Part shown: one piece after another, positions 30,501 through 42,500 of the stretch | Position numbering within the stretch: the first letter of the stretch is position 1 | How the letters are laid out: every line of letters starts with the position of its first letter | Origin: Physella acuta | Taxonomy: Eukaryota > Mollusca > Gastropoda > Physidae | Direction of reading: 5' to 3' | NCBI RefSeq assembly: GCF_028476545.1 | Contig: NW_026731897.1 | Coordinates: 204,501-268,500 of the forward strand | Length of the DNA: 64,000 nt | The notes under the pieces: model-generated | Databases searched by the model: none | Seen by the model: only the letters and a program-made list of their open reading frames with translations | What the model was told of the DNA's origin: nothing | Program-made: the position numbers and the translations under genes

Positions 30501-33500
30501 CCATCTTTAAGAGCCAGGAATGAGAAGCAAAATTACTAAAATTATTGTCCAATTAAAAAAATTAACTTAAATTATAAATTTAAAAATTTAAATAGCAGGT
30601 ACAACAGTAAAATTTATTTTTTAGTTATGATTACCTACATTGTATTATATTATTATTTTTAGTGAACGGCATAAATTTTAGGCCGATTCTAGTCGGAATA
30701 AGATACGCATGCGATACGCATGCGCAATGGAGAGAAACTACGACTTGCCTTAGCGGCGATGTTTTCGATGGCACTGCGCATGCGTGTGTTTACAACCGCA
30801 GAACCCTAATACCAACCCTAATCCTATCCTTAAACCTATTCCTAATCCTATCCCTAACCCTAGCCCTAATCCTAACCCTAACCCTAGCCCTAATCCTATC
30901 CCTAACCCTAGCCCTAATCCTATCCCTAACCCTATCCCTAATCCTACCCCTAACCCTCATTCTAGCCCTAACCCTAGCCATAGGTCACTGCGCATGCGCA
31001 GAACTATCTTTTGCCGAAAAATCTTATTCCGAGTAGACACTTCGTAAATTTTATCCTATTATCGTTGTTTGATAACAATGCAATGCAATATCTCCCAGGT
31101 ACATCGTGTTTGTTAGCAAACACCACGAGGGATACACCAACTGGCCATCCAAGTATTCTTTTAACTGGAACTCTGCAGCCGTTGGGCCAGGACGAGATAT
31201 TGTTGGTATGGAGTTTAGTTTTAATGCTGCGGTTTACATAATGAATTCAAGTTAAATATCATTCAAAAATAAATTAATGTGATGCTGCAAAGTTGATTAA
31301 TATTTACAATTAAATTGATTTTATGTTTTTATTTTTGTAACCAATGATGCTAGGTTTTAAAAAAAAATTTATAATTATAATATAGATGGGATGGTATCTA
31401 GATCTACTATTTATCAATATACCTGGAAGTTGTTGAAGAAAATATTAAGATTCTTGAATTTTAACTTCCTTTTTAAAAATATGACAGTAGAATTTACTCT
31501 AAAGTTGTTCGGTGATAGAATAAAAAATTTTTTTTTGTGAAAACATTCATACAGGTGAGCTTATGAATGCAACACGTCAAAATACAGACCTGAGGTTTGG
31601 CTTGTACCACTCATTGTTTGAGTGGTTTCACCCCCTCTATGTGGCTGACAAGAACTCAGGTTTCAAAACTCAGGACTTTGTCAATGTAAGCTTCATACTA
31701 ACATTACAATATAACACTCTTTAAAAATATCTTGTTTATTGAAAAAAAATAGCTTGTGATTTTATGGCCATTAATCAGTGAATAAAGCACATTTTGGAGC
31801 AGTCTGGGATATTAAATCCCAAAGCTATGAGAATATTGTCCCATGACTCATTAGTTTATTTATCAAGCTTATGCTGAAGGATAAATATTATTTACTGAGT
31901 AACTGAGGCATAGAAGTGCCCATTATACTAGGTTAAATAATATGCTTTAGATATACAGTTAAACAAAATGGGTAATTATAACCTCTACATACGGTTAAGG
32001 TTAATTGGTCTGTGTCAGCAACTTCATTAAATTTAAATTGATTAAATGTTGAAATATCAGCAAATTTCAATTGATTAAATGTTGAAATATCAGCAAATTT
32101 AAATTGATTAAATTTTGAAATATCAACAAATTTTAATTGATTAAATGTTGAAATATCAGCAAATTTCAATTGATTAAATTCTGAAATATCAGCAAATCTC
32201 AATTGATTAAATTCTGAAATATCAGCAAATGTCAATTGATTAAATTCTGAAATATCTGCAAATTTTGATTAAATTCTGCAATATCTGCAAATTTTGATTA
32301 AATTCCAAAATATCAGCAAATTTCAATTGATTAAATTCCAAAATATCAGCAAATTTCAATTGATTAATTTTTAAAATATCAGCACATTTCAATTGGTTAA
32401 TTTTTAAAATATCAGCAAATTTTAATTAATTAACTTTTGAAATATCAGCAAATTTCAATTGATTAACTTTTAAAATATCAGCAAATTTCAATTGATTAAA
32501 TTCTGAAATATCAGCAATTTTCAATTGGTTTAATTTTTAAAATATCAGCAATTTTCAATTGGTTTAAATTTTGAAATTTCAGCAAATTTCAATTGATTAA
32601 ATTCTGAAATATCAGCAAATTTCAATTGATTAAATTCTGAAATATCAGCAATTTTCAATTGGTTTAATTTTTAAAATATCAGCAATTTTCAATTGGTTTA
32701 AATTTTGAAATTTCAGCAAAAAACTTTGCCGGAGCTGTACGAGATAGTCAACACCTACAAGCCAGAGGTGGTTTGGTCTGATGGGGACTGGGACGCCCCT
32801 GACATGTACTGGAAGTCTAAGGAGTTTCTGGCCTGGCTTTACACTGATAGGTAAACATTTGTTCCAGCTTTTTATTGGTAAACAGTTGTTCCAGTTTTTG
32901 ATTGGGAAACATTTGCTCCAGTTTTTGATAGGTAAACATTTGTGCCAGTTTATGATTGGTGAACATTTGTGCCAGTTGGTTTTTGGTAGGTAAACATTGC
33001 TATTTTTTGCCTTGGTGTCACCCCTCTAAATGGTGTCACCCGGTGCGGACCGCACCCCGCGCCCCCCGCCCCCCCTCCTCGCTACGCCTCTGATTACACT
33101 TGTGGGTCCAGTTAAAGTAAAGTTTCTTTTCAAACCTGCTGGTCCATGGGGCAAGTGAAGTAGAGTTCACCTGTTTCTGTGACATTGACATATGAACAGA
33201 TAGTTGGTCCAGTTGTTAAAGAAAAATTCCATTTTGAACCTTACAGCATATCAAGGGATAGTGTGGTCAGCACTCTGTTCTGGTCTAGTGATTACTGCCC
33301 AACAAACCACAAACACACACATGCACACACAGAACTGAGGGAGATAACCTACAAATAAGGGACACAATGCACATGTAATAATGAAACAAATATAAAAAAA
33401 AACCTTTATAGTTATAGCAACAAGCTTTTAAATGCACTGAAATGAAGAGAATAAAACTAATTTGTTTTCTTTCATAAAAGTTTTTGTTGTGGCTAAAATA

Positions 33501-36500
33501 TGTAAAAGATTTCATGAGTGTTGTTCACTAATTTTAAGCTTGTGATATAATAAGATAATTTATTTTCAAATCTACAAATATAAACTAAAAACACATTTTA
33601 TTACCCTTGGTGTTTTTTTTTGTGTGATAGCCCAGTTAAGGACACAGTGGTTGTGAATGACAGGTGGGGTCAGAACATTTCCTGTAATCATGGTGGGGTG
33701 TACACCTGTGGTGACAGGTACAATCCAGGTGAGTCTTTGTGTCTTGGGGGTCTTGATAGGGTCATATATCTATAGGTACAATCCAGGTGAGTCTTTGTGT
33801 CTTGGGGGTCTTGATAGGGTCATATATCTATAGGTACAATCCAGGTGAGTCTTTGTGTCTTGGGGGTCTTGATAGGGTCATATATCTATAGGTACAATCC
33901 AGGTGAGTCTTTGTGTCTTGGGGGTCTTGATAGGGTCATATATCTATAGGTACAATCCAGGTGAGTCTTTGTGTCTTGGGGGTCTTGATAGGGTCATATA
34001 TCTATAGGTACAATCCAGGTGAGTCTTGGGGGTCTTGATAGGGTCATATATCTATAGGTACAATCCAGGTGAGTCTTTGTGTCTTGGGGGTCTTGATAGG
34101 GTCATATATCTATAGGTACAATCCAGGTGAGTCTTTGTGTCTTGGGGGTCCTGATAGGGTCATATATCTATAGGTACAATCCAGGTGAGTCTGTGTCTTG
34201 GGGGTCTTGATAGGGTCATATATCTATAGGTACAATCCAGGTGAGTCTTTGTGTCTTGGGGGTCTTGATAGGGTCATATATCTATAGGTACAATCCAGGT
34301 GAGTCTTTGTGTCTTGGGGGTCTTGATAGGGTCATATATCTATAGGTACAATCCAGGTGAGTCTTTGTGTCTTGGGGGTCTTGATAGGGTCATATATCTA
34401 TAGGTACAATCCAGGTGAGTCTTTGTGTCTTGGGGGTCTTGATAGGGTCATATATCTATAGGTACAATCCAGGTGAGTCTTTGTGTCTTGGGGGTCTTGA
34501 TAGGTGTTAACGGTAAAAGATAATAATTGGTACCGTATAATATTGATAACCTGTAAAATGGATGAATTCAACCGGTAAGAGGGTCTGTGCCGCTTCTTTA
34601 CCGGGAATATAGATTCTAGCGGTAATATTATTAAGGTCTGATGACTAAGGGTCAATTCAATGCCCAGAGTTTACAGCCTTATTAGAATAATAATGGGTGT
34701 TACCAGGTCCGATGACCTCTTGTCTCTGGCAAGGGTTTACGGCCGGTGAATAAAATAAAATAGCAGGTCCGATGACTACGGGTCAACTCAATGCCCGCAG
34801 TTTACGGCCTGTAGTAAAATAGAATGAGGCTGTGTATAATATAATATCTACTGCTCCGTGGCTGATACACGTGCAGGATAAAAGTAGTAAAAAAGGTAAC
34901 TGAAATATCTACTCAACTGCCACGAGGAATTAAGTCACAGGCAGGAATAGTTTAGGTCAAATAAGTATTCAAATGCCCTGGGTGCTAAGACACGGGCAGT
35001 GTAAAGTTTAGTTTAGTAAATCAGGTAAGTTATCAACTGTCACATGGACTAAGCCACGAACATGGTAACCGTGTACAGTAACAGTATGTAAGTAATAATG
35101 CATAACAGCAAGATAATATATATGATATTTATTGACTACTTGTTACAATGGTAATCAAATATGCATATCAAAACTGGTACAGTGAAAATAAGAAATAATT
35201 AAGTAAAACCAAACCCAAAACACGTGGAGGTCGGGCCGACGGCCCCAACGCCGCGTGCGACACCACCAGCTGAGCTCAGTGCTGGAAAAGTGCGAGATTT
35301 CTTTGTTGCATCCCCTTATATGCCTTAACATTGGCGGTGTGTCACGTGGACAATCTAGCCAACTAGAGAGGAGCCTGTGAGGGGGACGAAAGATAAGAAT
35401 GTACGTAGTTGTATAGAGGGGGGGGGAAGTATAGAGCAGGTAAGGGGTGGTGTAAGAATAACGTGGAGCTAGGCCTAAACGGTTTTACCGTCACACCCCC
35501 TTTCCTCGCTAAAATTTCGTGGTAACGCAATTTTCAGCGGACCAGAAATAAAACAATATCTTTTCATGTGTCTTTCAAAGTATAGTTAAGCAAAAAAATG
35601 TAAATAACAATGTCTTTAGACGAAAATTAATAACATTGAAACATAGGCCATTTACAGGCAAAATGAGTAAACATTGGCCATGATAGGCGAGTACAACATC
35701 AATTACAACATTGTGATATGCCATTAGAGGCTATAGAAAACAAAAATTGTTTTTATGTAAATTGTAATAAGACAACGGTGAATAATGACATTTTTTTGTT
35801 CAGTATAAGTTTACATTGTATTCAGGAAATTAACTAACGCCAAGTTCTGTTTTAGAAGTATGACAACCAGGTCTAAGAAGTCAGTGGAAACCTGTGAAAA
35901 ATACTGCAAGAACAAGGGAAAAACAACGAATTTATGACATAGATATGAAGTTATGAGTACATAAGATATGACAATTATAAATGTCCTTGGAATTTTTTTA
36001 AAAGTATTGCTTGTGTAAAAAAATATATATCAAAGTAAGTCATAACAAGCTTCACTATTGTTAAACTGGGCAGCTTGCATCAATTAAGTGCAAGGCTGGA
36101 ATAGAGCTAAGTTCAGGCAATCGACCATGACTTACTAAGAAATTCCACCCTAAGTCTAACTAGCTAAGTTACGCTTAGTGACTTGTCGAAACTCAGTATG
36201 GGGTGGGTGGCAAAAGGTGAAGCACCAGTAATGTGAGATGGGTAGACCACGGCACAACAGCTATAGAGCAGGCGGCACGTCTACCGATAACTTAGGCCGG
36301 TGTCCTTGGACCATTGTTTTATCAAGGTGTGTGTGGGTGGGCGGGGTTTTGGACCCAGAGCGATTCTTCTCTCGTCGGCGAATTTTTTTCCATTAGCGAG
36401 GGGCTTGTAAGGTTTAGTATGTAGACCTATGGTGGGTAGAACCATGGGGCCGATAAGGCTGACAGTGGTTGGTTTGTTGTTTTGTCTCCTCGGCTCTTGA

Positions 36501-39500
36501 CGTGCTGTGTAATTAAGGTCGACCGGAGCATCCGGTGTTGTGTTTATTGATGATACAGTCGGGGCAGGGGAAGTAATTTTAATTAAGTCTCTTTTATGGC
36601 TCAGTGTAGCATCATGATTCTGAATATCTGGTAGGGTTGGTGTGTCGGGTGTAGTTGCGGGTGTTGGTTTAGGTTCTATGGTCATGTTTTTCAGCTGCTC
36701 AAGCATAGCCTGCTCGGCCATCTGCAAGCGTGCTTTCGTTTCTGTCATTCTTTTTATTCGTTCCTTAAAAATAATAATTCTCTCAGCTATTGATATGCTG
36801 GTATCTTTTAGCATCTCGTCTTCTTGTTTTTCTATTGTTTCGATACTACCCCATTCCGATCGTTCAAATTCATAGAACTTGGCCTCTATAGCCCATTTTC
36901 TCTCTTTTAATTGAATTTCTTCCTCCCACTGCAGCTCATTTAATCGTTCTTCTTCGTCTAATCTTCTTCGTTCCTCTTCTTCGTGTAAGTCCTCTAAATT
37001 CTCTTGGTGTCTTTGTCTTCTTCGTTCCTCTTCTTCATGTAAGTCTTCTAAATTCTCTTGGTATCTTTGTTTTCTTCGTTCCTCTTCTTCATGTAAGTCC
37101 TCTAAATTCTCTTGGTATCTTTGTCTTCTTCGTTCCTCTTCTTCATGTAAGTCCTCTAAATTCTCTTGGTATTTTTGTCTTCTTCGTTCCTCTTCTTCAT
37201 GTAAGTCTTCTAAATTCTCTTGGTATCTTTGTTTTCTTCGTTCCTCTTCTTCGTGTAAGTCTTCTAAATTTTCTTGGTATCTTTGTTTTCTTCGTTCCTC
37301 TTCTTCGTGTAAGTCTTCTAAATTTTCTTGGTATCTTTGTTTTCTTCGTTCCTCTTCTTCATGTAAGTCTTCTAAATTCTCTTGGTATCTTTGTTTAACA
37401 AATGCACTGAGTGCCGCCCCTTCGTAGCCATAGTCAATGGCGTACCTGATAAGGGCGGGGATGCTAGTGGAGCCACTCATTATGCAGCCTGGCTAGGACG
37501 TTGACACGGGTAACGTGACACGCGTGTGCTCAAGCCGTGTACCGGGTTACGCTTAACAATAACACCAAGTAACTAAGAGAAAAGTATTTGACAGACTAGG
37601 CTAACAGAAGTAGGCCTATTCTACAAATAATAGACTACTAAGGTAACTACAAGAATTGGAGACCAGTTTTAAAATTAAAACTAAAGGAATCAACGTAGTA
37701 AGTCAGAGTCAAAAGCTAAAACTTGACACTTAGCTACAATTCCAGTGGTCTTGCCCTTCTTGTGCAGCCGTCAGTTGTACAGAATACTTCTTGACCAGGT
37801 AGCAATAACACACAGAAATATTTTTTCTGAAAATTCAAAGTAAACAACAGCAGTAAAATTCAAATATGTGAAACAGCAGGATTTATTCAAATACGAGTGG
37901 CTAACTCGTGTCTAGTATTTAGTTTGACGAGCCCCCATGTTAACGGTAAAAGATAATAATTGGTACCGTATAATATTGATAACCTGTAAAATGGATGAAT
38001 TCAACCGGTAAGAGGGTCTGTGCCGCTTCTTTACCGGGAATATAGATTCTAGCGGTAATATTATTAAGGTCTGATGACTAAGGGTCAATTCAATGCCCAG
38101 AGTTTACAGCCTTATTAGAATAATAATGGGTGTTACCAGGTCCGATGACCTCTTGTCTCTGGCAAGGGTTTACGGCCGGTGAATAAAATAAAATAGCAGG
38201 TCCGATGACTACGGGTCAACTCAATGCCCGCAGTTTACGGCCTGTAGTAAAATAGAATGAGGCTGTGTATAATATAATATCTACTGCTCCGTGGCTGATA
38301 CACGTGCAGGATAAAAGTAGTAAAAAAGGTAACTGAAATATCTACTCAACTGCCACGAGGAATTAAGTCACAGGCAGGAATAGTTTAGGTCAAATAAGTA
38401 TTCAAATGCCCTGGGTGCTAAGACACGGGCAGTGTAAAGTTTAGTTAAGTAAATCAGGTAAGTTATCAACTGTCACATGGACTAAGCCACGAACATGGTA
38501 ACCGTGTACAGTAACAGTATGTAAGTAATAATGCATAACAGCAAGATAATATATATGATATTTATTGACTACTTGTTACAATGGTAATCAAATATGCATA
38601 TCAAAACTGGTACAGTGAAAATAAGAAATAATTAAGTAAAACCAAACCCAAAACACGTGGAGGTCGGGCCGACGGCCCCAACGCCGCGTGCGACACCACC
38701 AGCTGAGCTCAGTGCTGGAAAAGTGCGAGATTTCTTTGTTGCATCCCCTTATATGCCTTAACATTGGCGGTGTGTCACGTGGACAATCTAGCCAACTAGA
38801 GAGGAGCCTGTGAGGGGGACGAAAGATAAGAATGTACGTAGTTGTATAGAGGGGGGGGGAAGTATAGAGCAGGTAAGGGGTGGTGTAAGAATAACGTGGA
38901 GCTAGGCCTAAACGGTTTTACCGTCACAATAGGGTCATATATCTATAGGTACAATCCAGGTGAGTCTGTGTCTTGGGGATCTTGATAGGGTCATATATCT
39001 ATAGGTACAATCCAGGTGAGTCTGTGTCTTGGGGGTCTTGATAGGGTCATATATCTATAGGTACAATCCAGGTGAGTCTGTGTCTTGGGGGTCTTGATAG
39101 GGTCATATATCTATAGGTACAATCCAGGTGAGTCTGTGTCTTGGGGATCTTGATAGGGTCATATGTCTATAGGTACAATCCAGGTGAGTCTGTGTCTTGG
39201 GGATCTTGATAGGGTCATATATCTATAGGTACAATCCAGGTGAGTCTTTGTGTCTTGGGGGTCTTGATAGGGTCATATATCTATAGGTACAATCCAGGTG
39301 AGTCTGTGTCTTGGGGATCTTGCTAGGGTCATATATCTATAGGTAAAATCCAGGTGAGTCTGTGTCTTGGGGGTCTTGATAGGGTCATATATCTATAGGT
39401 ACAATCCAGGTGAGTCTGTGTCTTGGGGATCTTGATAGGGTCATATATCTATAGGTACAATCCAGGTGAGTCTGTGTCTTGGGGATCTTGATAGGGTCAT

Positions 39501-42500
39501 ATATCTATAGGTACAATCCAGGTGAGTCTTTGTGTCTTGGGGGTCTTGATAGGGTCATATATCTATAGGTACAATCCAGGTGAGTCTGTGTCTTGGGGGT
39601 CTTGATAGGGTCATATATCTATAGGTACAATCCAGGTGAGTCTTTGTGTCTTGGGGGTCTTGCTAGGGTCATACATCTATAGGTACAATCCAGGTGAGTC
39701 TTTGTGTCTTGGGGGTCTTGATAGGGTCATATATCTATAGGTACAATCCAGGTGAGTCTGTGTCTTGGGGATCTTGATAGGGTCATATATCTATAGGTAC
39801 AATCCAGGTGAGTCTGTGTCTTGGGGGTCTTGATAGGGTCATATATCTATAGGTACAATCCAGGTGTCTGTGTCTTGGGGATCTTGATAGGGTCATATAT
39901 CTATAGGTACAATCCAGGTGAGTCTTTGTGTCTTGGGGGTCTTGATAGGGTCATATATCTATAGGTACAATCCAGGTGAGTCTTTGTGTCTTGGGGGTCT
40001 TGATAGGGTCATATATCTATAGGTACAATCCAGGTGAGTCTGTGTCTTGGGGATCTTGATAGGGTCATATATCTATAGGTACAATCCAGGTGAGTCTGTG
40101 TCTTGGGGGTCTTGATAGGGTCATATATCTATAGGTACAATCCAGGTGAGTCTTTGTGTCTTGGGGGTCTTGATAGGGTCATACATCTATAGGTATAATC
40201 CAGGTGAGTCTTTGTGTCTTGGGGGTCTTGCTAGGGTCATACATCTATAGGTACAATCCAGGTGAGTCTTTGTGTCTTGGGGGTCTTGATAGGGTCATAT
40301 ATCTATAGGTACAATCCAGGTGTCTGTGTCTTGGGGATCTTGCTAGGGTCATATATCTATAGGTACAATCCAGGTGAGTCTGTGTCTTGGGGGTCTTGAT
40401 AGGGTCATACATCTATAGGTACAATCCAGGTGAGTCTTTGTGTCTTGGGGGTCTTGCTAGGGTCATACATCTATAGGTACAATCCAGGTGAGTCTTTGTG
40501 TCTTGGGGGTCTTGATAGGGTCATATATCTATAGGTACAATCCAGGTGAGTCTTTGTGTCTTGGGGGTCTTAATAGGGTCATACATCTATAGGTACAATC
40601 CAGGTGAGTCTTTGTGTCTTGGGGGTCTTGATAGGGTCATAAATCTATAGGTATAATCCAGGTGAGTCTTTGTGTCTTTGGGGTCTTGCTAGGGTCATAC
40701 ATCTATAGGTACAATCCAGGTGAGTCTTTGTGTCTTGGGGGTCTTGATAGGGTCATACATCTATAGGTACAATCCAGGTGAGTCTTTGTCTTGGGGGTCT
40801 TAATAGGGTCATACATCTATAGGTACAATCCAGGTGAGTCTTTGTGTCTTGGGGGTCTTGATAGGGTCATAAATTCATAGGTACAATCCAGGTGAGTCTT
40901 TGTGTCTTGGGAGGTCTTGCTAGGGTCATACATCTATAGGTATAATCCAGGTGAGTCTGTGTCTTGGGGGTCTTGATAGGGTCATACATCTATAGGTATA
41001 ATCCAGGTGAGTCTGTGTCTTGGGGGTCTTGATAGGGTCATACATCTATAGGTATAATCCAGGTGAGTCTGTGTCTTGGGGATCTTGATAGGGTCATATA
41101 TCTATAGGTACAATCCAGGTGAGTCTGTGTCTTGGGGGTCTTGATAGGGTCATATATCTATAGGTACAATCCAGGTGAGTCTGTGTCTTGGGGATCTTGA
41201 TAGGGTCATATATCTATAGGTACAATCCAGGTGAGTCTGTGTCTTGGGGGTCTTGATAGGGTCATACATCTATAGGTACAATCCAGGTGAGTCTTTGTGT
41301 CTTGGGGGTCTTGCTAGGGTCATATATCTATAGGTACAATCCAGGTGGGTCTTTGTGTCTTGGGGGTCTTGATAGGGTCATACATCTATAGGTACAATCC
41401 AGGTGAGTCTTTGTGTCTTGGGGGTCTTGCTAGGGTCATATATCTATAGGTACAATCCAGGTGAGTCTGTGTCTTGGGGGTCTTGATAGGGTCATACATC
41501 TATAGGTACAATCCAGGTGAGTCTTTGTGTCTTGGGGGTCTTGATAGGGTCATACATCTATAGGTACAATCCAGGTGAGTCTTGTGTCTTGGGAGGTCTT
41601 GATAGGGTCATAAATCTATAGGTACAATCCAGGTGAGTCTTTGTGTCTTGGGAGGTCTTGCTAGGGTCATACATCTATAGGTATAATCCAGGTGAGTCTT
41701 GGGGGTCTTGATAGGGTCATACATCTATAGGTACAATCCAGGTGAGTCTTTGTGTCTTGGGGGTCTTGCTAGGGTCATACATCTATAGGTACAATCCAGG
41801 TGAGTCTTGTGTCTTGGGAGGTCTTGCTAGGGTCATACATCTATAGGTACAATCCAGGTGAGTCTGTGTCTTGGGAGGTCTTGCTAGGGTCATACATCTA
41901 TAGGTACAATCCAGGTGAGTCTTTGTGTCTTGGGGGTCTTGCTAGGGTCATACATCTATAGGTATAATCTAGGTGAGTCTTGTGTCTTTGGAGTTCTTGC
42001 TAGGGTCATACATCTATAGGTACAATCCAGGTGAGTCTTTGTGTCTTGGGGGTCTTGATAGGGTCATACATCTATAGGTACAATCCAGGTGAGTCTTTGT
42101 GTCTTGGGGGTCTTGCTAGGGTCATACATCTATAGGTACAATCCAGGTGAGTCTTTGTGTCTTGGGGGTCTTGCTAGGGTCATATATCTATAGGTATAAT
42201 CCAGGTGAGTCTGTGTCTTGGGGGTCTTGATAGGGTCATATATCTATAGGTACAATCTAGGTGAGTCTTGTGTCTTTGGAGTTCTTGCTAGGGTCATACA
42301 TCTATAGGTACAATCCAGGTGAGTCTTTGTGTCTTGGGGGTCTTGATAGGGTCATACATCTATAGGTACAATCCAGGTGAGTCTTTGTGTCTTGGGGGTC
42401 TTGCTAGGGTCATACATCTATAGGTACAATCCAGGTGAGTCTTTGTGTCTTGGGGGTCTTGCTAGGGTCATACATCTATAGGTACAATCCAGGTGAGTCT

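Noticed and set aside
30662-31047. NPNPNP / LILSLTL-type frames
   Set aside because: Translations of the telomere-like hexamer array.
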